Assembly (NCBI GenBank): GCA_000349905.1
Contig: KB722753.1
Span: 353,199 to 417,198, forward strand
Length of the DNA stretch: 64,000 nucleotides
Reading direction: 5' to 3'
Source of the DNA: Volvariella volvacea V23
Lineage: Eukaryota > Basidiomycota > Agaricomycetes > Agaricales > Pluteaceae
Shown here: positions 1-12,049 of the stretch, piece after piece
How the letters are laid out: each line of letters starts with the position of its first letter
How positions within the stretch are numbered: the stretch's first letter is position 1
The notes under the pieces: model-generated
The model's database searches: none
Told to the model about the DNA's origin: nothing
The model's input: only the letters and a program-made list of their open reading frames with translations
Position numbers and translations under genes: made by a program

Positions 1-535
1 GGATGAAGATGGCATTAAGAAGCGTAAAGTGCCATTAGTAAAACTGGACTTCAGTGTCGCAGAAAGCACAGAGGCGACAAGAGAGCGCCTAGAGCACATC
101 AAGCTGTCCGTGCCAAGCGACAAAGAGACATTATTCAAGGCCAAAGTCCGGTGGGACGGTCTGTCCGATGTAAGCATGCGCAATATTTGCCTTGTTCCCA
201 TCACTGATCGCGTGGTCGTAGTCTGTGATCGACAAGAAATTTGAACCCCTCGTGAAGAAATTGGTCATTCAATATCTTGGCAATACCGATGATGATCTCA
301 TCCTGTACATTCTTGAACACCTGAAAGATCACAAGTCCCCAATGAAGCTGGTTGAAGGGGTGGAACCTGTAAGCTTTCCTTCTAAACCTTTGAGGGAATT
401 CGTGACCGAGATTTGCCATAGGTTCTTGACGAAGAAGCGGTAGAGCTAGTCGTCAGTGTCTGGCGACAAGTAATCTTTGAGAGCATGGCCTATGGGGAGG
501 GCCTGCTCACCGAGAAAATGATAGTTGATGAATGA
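1..535 (+). CDS. PWI-domain splicing factor, RBM25-like (3' end only)
   Basis: Only the C-terminus is in the window; the 5' part lies before base 1. Exons <1..169, 222..368 and 422..535, joined through two GT-AG introns of about 52 bp, give one open frame ending in TGA at 533-535. The basic stretch KKRKVPLVKLDF is followed by a PWI domain (from about VIDKKFEPLVKKLVIQYLG to VVSVWRQVIFESMAYG), which in RBM25/Snu71 proteins binds nucleic acid and links to U1 snRNP in alternative splicing. The PWI core here reads EPLVKK rather than the consensus P-W-I. Family assignment rests on domain order (basic linker then terminal PWI); the RNA-recognition motif expected upstream cannot be seen. Confidence 0.75.
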
Positions 536-1635
536 GGAGTTTTTGTAGTTCCTTGTGTCGTGGATGGGTGCAGGTGCGTTATGGAGTACTGGATATCCTG
601 TCTGCTGAGACACGGCCGATTTCTGGAGTACTAGTCTGTTGCCTACTGTTCGACGGTTTGTGATGATTTGGAGAGTTGTCCAATCGATTTCCTGGATGAC
701 GTCGTGACGTGAGTTCACCATTCGATCCGCTTCTTGAAATGTAATGATACTGCTTCTTCCCGAGTGCTGTGGGATGGACGCTTTTCAAGCTGTGTATGAC
801 CCTATATCAGGCACAACATTCTGTTGAGTATGACATTCTTCGCTATTTGTGCTTTGACTAGAATTGATTGCCTTTCTCGACCTAACTATCCGCAGCACTT
901 CCGAGTGGCAGAGTTTCACGTTGCGATGCTGTTCATGTCAAGCAGGACTTTGGTGTTCTTGGCTCCAGAATTTCAGTAAGATCCACCCGACTATATCCAC
1001 TGTGATTCTTTTTCCTGTCAGACAATCGTTGACATCAGTGTTTCTGTCATTAAACTTTCTGTACCTGAAGGTTCTGAGACGTTGTTTCCCCTCGGCCACA
1101 TTTACGCCATGTGCGCAGAACCCTGCTCCTGCACGAGCTTCAATTTTTCTGAGATCACTTGCTGTTTACCCCTGCAACCATTCTCCAGGATTTGTTCCGG
1201 TGGAGATTGTCGTTTTCAAAATTTGTATTGTTTGTCCCGGTGCCGGTCGGTATCCCCACATCCTAGAGCGCATGGCGATCCCCATTAAGCAAAAAGCTGA
1301 TCTCCACCGCGTGGCCCCCCACACAACCTTCTCAAGATCTCTTAACATCATTACACGCGAGATACTTTTGGGGTCTCTGGAAACTTCTTCGCGCGCTCCA
1401 CATCATGAGCCGACAATGATGGATCACAGGCAAATTCTTAAGTTACGCTGGGAAGGTATAAATGCCACCTTCTCAACCCACCGCATACCCCCCGACGATT
1501 TCTCCACTGCGTATACGGATTCTTCTTCCTCTTCGCAGATTGTTGATCCGTTAAGCGCCAGTCCAGTACTTCGCTGCGATCGTTCGACTTCCCATTCTAG
1601 TGCAGACTGGTCTATTGACTTCTCGTCCATACGCC
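536..1635. other. Intergenic, RBM25-like to trehalase
   Basis: This is the 3' flank of the PWI gene and the promoter/leader of the trehalase. One plus-strand frame is free of stops from 864 into the trehalase start (about 290 codons), but it begins at a non-ATG codon, shows no family motif and overlaps the trehalase in another frame, so I treat it as chance. No other structure seen. Confidence 0.5.
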
Positions 1636-4623
1636 ATGGCCAAAAAACTCGCTGCATTGGTAACTTTGGGATGTCTCTTGCAGGGTTCGCTTGCGCAAGA
1701 GTCTGCCACTCCAATCGCCACTGCCACTGCGACCCCCGATGAACCAGATGCAACCCTGCCATCGCAAGTACCTGTCCCACCCAGGCAAGAATGGTGCCCT
1801 TCGGAGATTTTCTGTGCCGGACCTGTGAGTGAATTATTCGCCTCAAGGTCGCTTAACGCCTCATGGTACTAATCTTATCAATTTTTCCATCTTTTATTAG
1901 CTTCTGCAAACAGTTAACCTTGCCGAGCTGTTCCCTGATGACAAGACTTTCGTTGACAAGGTCAGCCGCGAGCGCCCCACTTTCTTAAAGCCTATGCCAT
2001 CAGACAGCTGACGATCATGCCTCTTTTTCTTGTTCGTCCGCGTGTAGCCAACGAGCAAACCCCCTCTGGAAGTCCTTGGGAACTTTGAAAACCTTGACCC
2101 CACTTCTGTCACTCAAGGAGAGTTGGCGGACTTCGTCAACCAAGACTTCAATGGAGAGGGTCTTGAACTGCAACCTTTGGAATTGGATAGCTTCGTTGAC
2201 GAGCCTGCCTTCCTGAATAATGTTACGGATCCATTGGCACGCGCATGGTCCCAGACCGTGCATGGGTACTGGAACCAACTTATTCGTGGTACTAATGAGA
2301 GCACCATCTGCGGTAGAGGGGCTGATGCTACCTGCGAGAGCACTCTCATTCCGTTGAACCACACTTTCGTTGTACCTGGTATGCGTTATGATACTTGGAT
2401 GGTTCTCATAGGTCTCATGATGCGTAAATTTTTAGGCGGTCGCTTCAGAGAGCAATATTACTGGGACAGTTTCTGGATCGTTGAAGGTCTCCTTGAGTCG
2501 GAGTTGTTCGATATCGCTGCGGACACCCTTCAAAACTTCATGGATGAACTCGAAACTATCGGCTTCATTCCCAACGGCGGACGTATCTACTGTATGTTGG
2601 ATTCTCTTCTCAGAGGATCGAATATCAAATTGATCAATTTTTTGCAGATTTGAACCGTTCTCAACCGCCTTTGTTCATTCAAATGCTCTGGCGCTATGTT
2701 GTCGTAACTGGCAATCGGGACATCCTCACTCGTGCCCTCCCTCTTGCTGAGGTTTGTAATGTTTTTCTTTTTTTTTTTACCGTGCATCGTGCCATTGCTT
2801 ACCCATTTCAACAGCGGGAATTGGCTTGGTGGGCCAACAACCGTCAAGTTAACGTAACGAGCCCCTTCACGAATGAAACTCACGCTGTGTACCACTATTC
2901 CGTTACTAATAGCGGACCCCGACCGGAATCTTACCGCACTGGTAGGTTTTCATCACAGGCTCTCAGAACCACCATATGCTCACATGTTATTAGATTATCT
3001 GACTGCCAACGACCCTCCTACCCTTAATGAAACTCAACGCGCGGCCTTGTATGCTGAACTTGCCAGTGGTGCTGAGAGTGGTGAGTACGGATCTGTATCT
3101 TCGCTCAGCATAGTCTAACTATGGACAGGATGGGATTACACTGTCCGCTGGTATACCGACCCACACAACAACGAGGGTCTCAGGAGTTTGGATGTCCGCA
3201 ACACCATCGCTATTGACTTGAACAGTATCCTCTGTACGTGGGCATAAGCCACCTACTAGACTGAAGCTGATGGCATCCGCGTCTGCAGACAGGGATCATG
3301 TGTTGTTAGCTAGCTTATACGGCAACGATAACGCAACTGCCAGGGATAGGCACCAAGAAGCTGCTGCTGCCCTTCGTGCGGCAATCCTCGATCTTAACTG
3401 GGACTCCGAGAAGGTAGGAATCAATCACCACGGGCCGGTCTTCCCAAAATCTAATCACGCGTTGACGTACAGCTTGCTTTCTATGACTTCAACATCGGCA
3501 CTAATGAGAGGAACTCAATTTTCACTGCTGCCGCGTTCTATCCTCTCTGGAGTGGCATTATCCCCGATGAGGTTCTTGAAAGCTCCGAGAACGCTTTCGG
3601 TGTCTTTTCATCCTTGAATCTTGTTCTCAACCGCTATAATGGTACTTTCCCCGCTACCTTCATTGATTCAGGCCTGCAATGGTGAGTGGAGCGATCGCGA
3701 TCGATTACCAAACGTAGATGTTAATCCTTGGATTGCTCAGGGATGCTCCCAACACATGGCCTCCACATCAATACATCCTCCTTCAGGCTCTCCGTCAGCT
3801 GCCATCGAATATCACTAGCGGTGCTATTCCTACCCCAGGAGATGGACAATCCACCTATGACCTCATTCCTTCTGGCCAACTTGGTCTCTCTGAGGATCAG
3901 CTGCCCGGTCAACCTCTTCATGGCGAAGAAGGAAACACACACAATGCAACCCTCACCGGACCTGAAGCTGATATCAACACTTTGGAAGGCACTGTTGTTA
4001 ATGGTGGTAATGCTACGGATGGCGAGGGCTGGGCACTCGCTCTTCAACGTCAACTCGCCAACCGTTACTTTGCAAGTGCATTCTGCAGCTGGTATGCCCA
4101 CGGTCCTTTCCGTGTACTGTCAAGTATTTTGTTGACATTGGTTTTAGGCGCGCGACTGGTGGCTCCATTCCTAACCTGTTGCCTCCGCTCTCGGACGAAG
4201 AACTTCAAATCACCCAAAGCGTCGGTCAATCTGGACACGTGAGTGCCTTTCTCTCGGTTATTTAAAGTCCTTGATGATCGACAACTTGTTATTAATAGAT
4301 GTTCGAGAAATTCTCTAACCTTGACATCGACTCTGCTGGCCGCGGTGGTGAATACACTGTTCAGGTGGGTTATTCCTGGCTCATACACCGTGATCAGGGC
4401 GGGTGCTTATTTTAACCCATTTTTGCAGGCTGGTTTCGGTTGGACCAACGGTGTCGTTCTATGGATTGCCAGCAACTACGGTAACCTGGTCGACGAACCA
4501 CACTGCCCAAGCTTGCTCGACTTTGCCAACTCCGATTCGGATAATGCTGCTTCGACTGTCACGTCATCGTTGACGCTCTTGATGTCTATGGTCGCTACTG
4601 TTGTGGCTTATGCCCTCCTGTAA
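1636..4623 (+). CDS. Secreted GPI-type trehalase, glycoside hydrolase family 37
   Basis: Hydrolyses alpha,alpha-trehalose to two glucoses, probably at the cell surface. Fourteen exons: 1636..1824, 1901..1960, 2048..2378, 2436..2591, 2648..2751, 2815..2941, 2994..3080, 3129..3233, 3289..3413, 3473..3681, 3741..4091, 4148..4238, 4299..4364, 4429..4623; 731 residues. The start ATG opens a signal peptide (about residues 1-20). Trehalase signature 1 reads PGGRFREQYYWDSFW (about residues 192-207, rebuilt across intron 3). Signature 2 is QWDAPNTWPP (about 497-506, rebuilt across intron 10). The glycine-rich motif GRGGEYTVQ...GFGWTNG lies near 657-675. The last ~19 residues are hydrophobic after a Ser/Thr stretch, as in GPI anchors. 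Many N-x-S/T sites fit a secreted enzyme. Recovery of all three motifs by splicing makes the model secure. Confidence 0.95.
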
Positions 4624-5067
4624 GGACGCGATATCATGATACCCGCATGATACCTGATGAATGCCACTGCTAATAACGTCATTACGAATACCTGTTGTTT
4701 CTGTTCAAGGAACGTATAATAGCATGTAATTGCAGCACTAGTTGATGTTTGAATAAAAATCATTTCTGATTCCTCAATGACACTCATAGCTCGGAGACTC
4801 GCAGACCCACATCCAACTCGGGTAAGGACAACCCCGAAGCCGGGGCACAACATAATTACATGGTCATGTGAAGAATTTGGTTCCGTATGGGATTTTGCTC
4901 ACCCATAGGTTCTTACGCTGACAGTTGTTGAACGAGACCACGGGAATGATACGGCGCTCCAGCGGCAAGGGAATCAACAGCATCTATCTTGAGCTTAATT
5001 TCTCCCACCATCTTGGTATCTAATCCATCCCATCAACCCTCTCAGCCATCAACCTCAACGACAACTG
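4624..5067. other. Intergenic, trehalase to FMN dehydrogenase
   Basis: Holds the trehalase 3' end and the promoter of the downstream dehydrogenase. No ORF, tRNA or repeat recognised. Confidence 0.5.
4752..4757 (+). promoter_or_regulatory. Candidate polyadenylation signal of the trehalase
   Basis: AATAAA lies about 130 nt after the trehalase stop codon. Position fits a poly(A) signal, but fungal signals are loose, so this is only suggestive. Confidence 0.3.
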
Positions 5068-6981
5068 ATGTCTCCGTCGCCGCCGTCATTCGCGACTAGA
5101 ATATCTAGTGATGAGCCTCCGAGTGCAACGGAATGGGGAAAGTATATGCTTGAGGTGTATGCCAGTCGAAGGCCGCCGTATCCCCTCGGCACAGTTTCGT
5201 ATGACGAGATTGAACAGAAAGCCAGAGAGGTACTAAAAGATCACATTGGTGAGCGACCCTTTCACCATGTTGTTGTTGGTATTGTTGTCTCAAGTCACCC
5301 CAACACGTGTATTGGGCACTGCATATATGCGCATTTCTGAACCTTAATAGGCGGATTTCTCTATACGTTTGGGAGCGCCGGGACGAACAAAACCTATGCT
5401 GCCAACCTTAAGGTTTTTGAAAAGTATAGGTTGATCCCAAAGATGCTGGTGAACGCCACCACCAGAAGCCTTGAGGTGAGTTTGTCTAAGATAGACGGAT
5501 CAGGAGTCCTACCTCCCCTTGCCAATGGGATATCATTCCCAAGAGTTGGTGGCCCTAGGCCCGTTCGGCTCGGAATCAAGCTGTCTCGTCACGTTTCTCT
5601 CCACCGCCCTTAATACAATGAACTCATCACAGCATTATCTCTTGCCTGAGAACAGACGACGATCTTTGGAGTCAAGCACACTTCACCAATTCTTATTGCC
5701 CCAATTGGTGTTCAGGGCATCGTTCATCCTGATGGAGAATTAGCTCCCGCGAGAGCCGCCAAGAATCTTGGTGTGCCATTCATTATGAGCACTGCATCTA
5801 CAAGGAGTATCGAAGATGTTGCAAAAGCCAATGGTGACAGCCATAGGTGGTATCAATTGTATTGGTCAGTCGGTGTTCTGTCCTAGGTAAACCGAAAGTC
5901 GGATAACTGACGGAACTGTACTTGTGACACCTCACTAGGCCACGTACCAACGATGTGACATTGTCCCTTCTGAAGCGCGCAAAGGAAAATGGATTCAAAG
6001 TCCTTGTCATAACCCTAGACACAATGACGATCGGTTGGCGACCCCATGATCTCGAAACCGCCTATATGCCCTTCGCCCATGGCGTTGGAATTCAAGTTGG
6101 TCGTTCTGATCCAGTTTTCATGGCTCGGTACAATCTCCAACCAGTTCACGAACAACCAGCATTCCCTTACGAGCCCGAGAAACTCGATAACCTCTTCGAA
6201 GAAGGAGACGAAAAAGTCAAAGAAGATGTGTTTCTTGGTACGGAATGGTTGAAGGAGTGCAACTCGGGATTATTCAGGGAATGGGAAGATTTGAGGTTTG
6301 TTAGAGATAACTGGGACGGTCCTTTGGTTCTGAAGGGAATACAACGTCCAGAAGTATGCATTTTCACACCGCGCCAGCAGGTGCGCCTGCGTGGCCATGA
6401 TCTAATCCACGATACTTCTCCCGTAGGACGCTGAGAAAGCTCTTGAATATGGTGTCAACGGCATAATCGTGTCCAATCACGGTATGTGAAACAAGATCGT
6501 CCTTTGGGTCGAACTTACGCTCACAAATGATGCTGTGCGTCCATATACACAGGCGGACGCCAAGTGGACGGGGCGATTCCCTCACTTCACGCCTTGACCG
6601 AGATCATGAAGTCGCCTGTCATTCAAAACGCGCAGAAAACGGGCCAACTAACCGTTCTATTTGATTCTGGAATTCGGACCGGGAGTGATATAATCAAGGC
6701 TCTAGCTTTGGGTGCACAGGCTGTTCTTTGTAAGTATCTGTATTCCATTCCACAACTGTACCTGACGCTGATGATCGCCCTAATTCAATTGAAACGCTTT
6801 GATATACGTAGTGGGACGACCGTACATATATGGATTAGCAGTTGGTGGACAAGCTGGGGTTGAACAGGTCATTCGTCACACCTTAGCTGACTTGCACGTT
6901 ACGCTCGGTTTGGTTGGCGCGAAGAGCTTAGACGAGGTTCAAGGGAAAGGAGGGGCCTGGGTTACAGAAATCAATCTTTGA
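5068..6981 (+). CDS. FMN-dependent alpha-hydroxy-acid dehydrogenase / lactate 2-monooxygenase-like
   Basis: Flavoenzyme oxidising an L-2-hydroxy acid such as lactate to the keto acid. Exons 5068..5248, 5351..5475, 5656..5864, 5939..6353, 6427..6481, 6553..6729, 6812..6981; 443 residues. The catalytic-site motif SNHGGRQVDG (rebuilt across an intron) carries the base histidine and substrate arginine. The FMN-phosphate region follows as DSGIRTGSDI and ALGAQAVLLGRPYIYG. The N-terminal ...RPPYPLGTVSYDEIEQ and the insertion between strands 4 and 5 resemble lactate 2-monooxygenase/lactate oxidase-like fungal enzymes. No cytochrome b2 haem domain and no convincing mitochondrial presequence, so a cytosolic or peroxisomal oxidase is more likely than flavocytochrome b2. 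The exact substrate cannot be read from sequence. Confidence 0.9.
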
Positions 6982-7185
6982 GAGAAGATAAGATTTGAGA
7001 TACGTTCTGCGTTTTGGTTCATCGGGAGCCCTTCGTGAGGTTAGCATCGTGTTCAGGGTGGACTCGGGTCAGTTCGTCTATGTGATAATGCAATAGCGCA
7101 GAATGTAAGAATGCTACATGCAAGTGCCTATCAGAATGTGAGTGGGACAGTGGACTAACATCAAACAGCACTCGGAAGTGAACCT

Positions 7186-9265
7186 CTAGCCGAGCCATTT
7201 CTTCCAACCACTCTTGTTCCACCCTTCCTCGAACTCCCGTTCCGAGAATTTTTGCATAGCCAAACTCCGAGCTCGTTGTCGCATCGCAAGGTCATCTTCA
7301 GGGGACAGAGTGAGCACAGACTGTAGGGCTTCTGCGAATGTCTTCGGGTCCTTTGCGTGATACCCTATTCGATGGGATCAGTGCCTCATTTAGTTAATTA
7401 ATATACATTATACTGACCGGTAGGCTGCTCTTCGAATGGTACAACGATATCCATTAACGGGCCACCAGAAGCATGTGCAACTGGTATGACACCGGCAGCC
7501 TGCGTAATTGCGCCGGAAGGTCAGATCGGGCTTGGTGGGTGCTGCGGTGCATATACAGCTTACCATGAACTCGACGACATTAATTCCAAAATGTTCATCT
7601 ACCATCGTGTTCATTCCTGCGCTGGCTCGCGATAACCACTCGAGGACCACGGCATATGGAGCGTTGACAATGAATTCAACTTGAGACTGGTTTCAAGTTC
7701 AATTCCACGTGAGATTAATGAAGGGCTTCGTGGTAGGTGGGGGAAAATGAAAGTACTCACGTCAACCCCGAGCCGTTGGCTTAATCTCTTCAGTTCGTCT
7801 AATCTAGCAGCGTCATCTGCATTTCGGCACCCTCCAATCAAGACTAGGCGAACAAAGTTCTTTCCTGCTCGTTGGTACTCAGGATGACTGCGGACGAGGG
7901 TGCGGAAAGCTTGCAATTGAGCAGCGTGGTCTTTCTCCGGCCTAGTAGGAGAAAAATATTTGGTACACACGTCCAAGATTCATACATGTTCTAAGAATGC
8001 ATCTTGATGCACTCTCCACTTACCGGAATTGTGCGACGCTTACAATGACACGTTCTCTCCCTTCAAGCCCAAAGTTGACCAGTTCATTTGTGTCGCAAGG
8101 AGGGTAGACGGTTTGCGATTGACTTGCTGTTGCTTTTGGTTTGCGAGGTGGCACGAATGGGAATGGTAGGAATGGAATCAGGGAGAAGACCTTGTGAACC
8201 GATTCAAATAATGGGTCGGAGTGCTCCAAGATCGAGTCAATGTGGTTCTTGGTCCATGTCGAGTTGACCATGAGGAAATCGGCTAGTCGTAGGGACTGGG
8301 AGTAGTAGTACATGAACAGTCGGTAATAGCTGTGTTCCCGATCTAAGTGCCAAGAATGGAAATGTTGAAGAGAGTTGCACGCACAATAGCTTTGCGGCGC
8401 TGAGAACGGGTGACGATGAAATCGCACTCTGGTTCGTGTGCCATGTTTTCCGCGACTTCACTCGTTCCAGCATATCGGTGCTTATTGTCGGGTAATGCAC
8501 GTAAGCACCAATAGGCACTCTTGCCAGGAATGACACAACGTTAAATGTGAAGGCGTAACCCATGGTATCTACCAATAAGGTTATCATAAACCAAAATGAC
8601 AATACAGATGGTGGAATGGCGAACCTATGTAGAGGTCTGGTATCAATTTCTCCATGGCTTCCCAGACTAGGTACATGGACCCAAGGCTTTGGCCTATCAG
8701 CGTGAAGTGCGGCCACGTTTTGTCCTCCACCCATTTGCGGGAATCGAGGAAGACAAAATGGAGAGTAGACGGGTCGAGTTCGATGTTGAAACGGGACTAA
8801 GACCTCGTTGAGTTAACGCGTTGTGAGAATTGGACCATAAAATATTGACTCACTTTGACCTTGCCTAGGATTTGTTCCTTGCTCGCGTCTGTGTCACCGC
8901 TATACACGACGTGGATGATATTTGGGTCTGCTCTTTGGGTAGCGGCTATTGCTGTCCACAAGACACGCTCCCCACCACCACCTGCATTGCTGTTAAGACT
9001 AGGGGTGAGTAGATATATGGACACGGCTGCGAGAACCGAACCAGTATGGGTGAAAGTACCCGACAATTCGTTTGCTGTCAACGTGGCCGATTCGGAGGAG
9101 TTTGAAGAGAGCTATCCGCTTTTTGTGGTTCTTGAGCTTGAGTTTCTCTCTGTACGTCCTAGTAACTAGCCAGAATAATATTAAGGATGGGATGAGCAGT
9201 ACGACGGCGGCGGTTAGGATTGGGAAAGGCATTGCGAGAAACTGGGAGGACCAACTGGTCATCAT
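7186..9265 (-). CDS. ALG11: GDP-Man:Man3GlcNAc2-PP-dolichol alpha-1,2-mannosyltransferase
   Basis: Adds the fourth and fifth mannoses to the lipid-linked N-glycan precursor on the cytosolic ER face. Exons (minus): 9042..9265, 8854..8989, 8625..8796, 8385..8568, 8024..8329, 7761..7941, 7564..7686, 7418..7499, 7186..7364; 528 residues. It has an N-terminal membrane segment (about residues 12-32). A GT4 N-domain follows with [17 protein letters not shown], rebuilt over intron 1, and Alg11 blocks such as [16 protein letters not shown] and [10 protein letters not shown]. The C-domain contains VSVAQFRPEKDH and the nucleotide-sugar motif [12 protein letters not shown] then [14 protein letters not shown]. 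The start is one of two adjacent ATGs (9265 or 9262). All splices keep the frame. It is transcribed away from the next gene at 9.8 kb. Confidence 0.95.
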
Positions 9266-9803
9266 CACATTATGTAATCCCGCGGACGCGGACGCTATTG
9301 CTCTAGTTCACACCGCTCACCACTACAGTAAGTAGCACTGGTCCGCTAGTGACTTAGTTCAGTTTACCTGTGATGATGCACCACAGCACTTCATTACCAC
9401 TTCAGGTGGTGAAATGGCATCTAAGATCCCATCTACTCTAAGGATATTAGAAGACTTTGAATTGTCTGGATATGTGCCCACTCTGTTTCTTTGAATATTT
9501 TCCTCATTTGAGTAGGCTTCCACCTGGCCGGGCCTGCGTTTATTTTTACCCCAGTCTGGACCGGTTTAGCTCAACATCCCACATCAATTCACAAAAACCA
9601 TTTGTTCGCTGGTTTTTACTTACATTCCGAAGAACAAATCCCCATTTAGAGCGATCCCTGAGTCGTTAATTCTTGGCGAGGTCGATGCTGTTCGTGGGCC
9701 ACACACTAGTGCACGAATCCGTGCCACTCCTCCTCGCAAATAAGAGCGCAAAGTGCATGCCCACAAGCATGATATAAAACGGGGGCTCCTGCCTCCACAG
9801 AAT
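9266..9803. other. Intergenic, divergent promoter between ALG11 and a small membrane protein
   Basis: A 538-bp region between genes transcribed in opposite directions. No additional coding signal seen. Confidence 0.5.
9773..9779 (+). promoter_or_regulatory. TATA box
   Basis: TATAAAA stands 25-31 bp before the proposed ATG at 9804. That is so close that the leader would be almost absent, so either a downstream ATG is used or the match is incidental. Confidence 0.35.
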
Positions 9804-10212
9804 ATGCCTCCCTCCCAATTCTCGACAGAAGCGCTAGAAACAATGCCGGCTCTCCCACAACATCTCAGCCCCATTTCGCAGAACATGCCCACGGACATGC
9901 AAGCGTCGTCCCATCCTCATGTATGGGTAGTCGCGATGGTACTCACCTTGAGTATGCACCATCCCTACTTTTAGAGCTGATGCGATTGAACTTACTGCAA
10001 ATTTAAATGCAGTCGCCTTTCTCGCCCTCGCTGGAATATTCTATTTCTGGGGCAAGATATCGTCGTGCAGCTGCTGGGGATGGCCGAATGACCCTCTGCC
10101 AGCAAACAATCCAGCCTTTGCCATCCCCACGGTAAGAAACTTACGGCGGGTAATGTGCTTGCCAATGCGTGCTCATTCACAGCCTTGGTTAGGGAGCGGC
10201 ACCTCAATTGAA
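9804..10212 (+). CDS. Candidate small single-pass membrane protein
   Basis: Not recognised. Exons 9804..9951, 10013..10131 and 10183..10212 give 98 residues. The N-terminal ~38 residues are Pro/Ser/Met-rich and polar. Splicing intron 1 (donor GTATGC, acceptor TGCAG) joins VWVVAMVLTL to IAFLALAGIFYFWGK, producing a clean ~22-residue membrane segment; this is the main reason to believe the model. A short Cys/Trp/Pro tail (ISSCSCWGWPNDPLP) follows. Intron 2 is 51 bp, a multiple of three, so retention would only add 17 residues. No CaaX box, so not a lipopeptide pheromone precursor. It could still be a chance assembly. Confidence 0.4.
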
Positions 10213-12049
10213 TATAGAAATGCAGGCCCTTTCCATCCCTAGGCCCACTAGGGCGATTCTGTGCGGAAGGTAGCAGGCCATTTCTACCTGCGTCGGCCGT
10301 TTTTCACTTTAGCTATTGCACTGTTTTCGTATAACATCAGAGAATTAAATTTACCTCCCTGTTCACTCGATTGGACGCCCACCCAAACTTAAGCATCCAG
10401 GCTGGTCCATGATCTGTGTCGGTGCCCAATGGTACTCCTACTCCAGCTAAGCGGTGCAGATAATATTGCTAAGCAGCTTCAATCAGAAGTGACGCTTAGA
10501 GAACCCTGTTTCCGAACCCTCTTTTCACGGTGTCCTGTTTAGCCCGGCGTTGACACAGCCTGCTACGGCGTTCTGACAGGGTTCAGTTGCATAGTTTAGC
10601 TGTTGCATTTACACTTCCCCAAACACTGCGGACTAACCTAGGGAAACTACATCTGCAGAGGTAAATGAACTCCGTTCCATTTTGAGTGTAGTTCATCCAC
10701 ACATACGTGCTAACGGAATTGTCCATCAGCAGGATTCCTGTCTTCGAGCAATCACGTTTGACATTATCACACATACGTACTAACGAAATTGTCTATCAGC
10801 GAGATTCTTCTTCGAGCAATCACATTTGACAGGTGTGCCTTATCAACACATACTGGTTCTGGCAGACTTCCTCGACAAGGATGGAATACGCCACCTTGCC
10901 CTAGACACACTCATACAGAGTTGGATATCCCTTATGGCAGTACGTCTGCAACGTACCGAAGGTGATATATATAACTGATGGTCACTTTCCAAAATCGTCA
11001 CTCAGTTTAGAGAGTACAGTTGATCAGATTGGCACGTGATTCTTAGCGGACCTAATGCCCACGTACAAGGGGTGAAAGGAGGGGTCATATCAGGTGGTGG
11101 AATTTCTCTGTTGCGGCCTCATCATATAGAGCCACAAGTAGCTTTCTTTACCGCTTCGGGGGGCCTGTACTTAGCTACAGCCTTTAACAGAGTTTTTAAA
11201 AAAAAAAAGTGGCTTTCTTGGATGACAATACGTGCACTCTTGTAAGCGATCATTGCCCAGCCCCGACCTGCATCTGATATCCGGTGACGGAGTAGTCTCT
11301 ACCACCACTTCGCCCAATCGGTTGAAAAGCTTTCTATGGAGATTATGCACGATCCCGAATAGCTTGATGCAGATCGCGTACCAGCGGCGGCTGACTACAA
11401 CCTCAATTTTCATGTTGCCGCGCGTAACGACTGCAGGAGCCATACATAGCGGGTAATAGTGAAGCGTCGTGGTGGAGTCCGTGAGGGTTACGGCAAAGAT
11501 ACCCCTCAATAAAATATCCCTACGTGGAAGGAAAACATGAACATACCACTGTCAGGGCTTCCGACCGCAAAAGCACCACGGATCCAACATGCTGTCGTCT
11601 TCTGCAAAGATGTTGAGGCCGAGGGGCCCACACCATTCAATGCTGTTCTGACTCCATGGTGGCCTGTCCACCGAGCTGGGACATCGTCTTGCTGCGGTCT
11701 ATGCACCCTAAGATCACATTCGACCGCACATGATGATACTTATCGTGCCAGGTGAACTCAGTTCAAACTTGGGTGGGCAGTTCCATTGGGGCAGGGAGGC
11801 AGACCAGATCTGTTCAACATGAAGACGTTGATTTGGGACCACACGTCCATATGAGATGTGCTTGTCAGCGTTTGCAAGATGATGGTTAGATTGGAGAAGA
11901 AACATCATCAAAGGCAGTGCTTACATAACCTCGGCAACGTGACTTCATGACAGTCTTGCAGTCACAGTGCTGGTGACGCTGTCAGACTTCTTCCTTGCGT
12001 ACGACCTTTCCCCACTTGGCGTCAAACATACTACGAGCAGTGGTCCGCG
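10213..12049. other. Gene-poor interval before MSP1
   Basis: About 1.8 kb with no ORF I can assign. It contains an imperfect tandem repeat (10698-10831) and a poly(A) tract near 11198. Between 11480 and 11900 the minus strand has protein-like pieces in shifting frames that might be a decayed gene, but I recognise no family in them. Confidence 0.45.
10698..10831. repeat. Imperfect tandem direct repeat, two ~65-bp units
   Basis: Unit 1 is 10698-10763 and unit 2 is 10768-10831. Both begin CACACATACGT and end ATCAC(G/A)TTTGACA. Most differences are G-to-A or C-to-T transitions in unit 2 (for example ACGTGCTAACGG against ACGTACTAACGA), plus a short indel. No coding role seen. Confidence 0.75.

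Noticed and set aside
864..1742. 292-codon plus-strand open frame before and over the trehalase start
   Set aside because: Begins at a non-ATG codon, has no motif, and its 3' part overlaps the trehalase signal peptide in another frame.
11171..11911. Minus-strand protein-like pieces in changing frames
   Set aside because: Possible decayed gene, but no family could be named and the pieces do not join by plausible introns.
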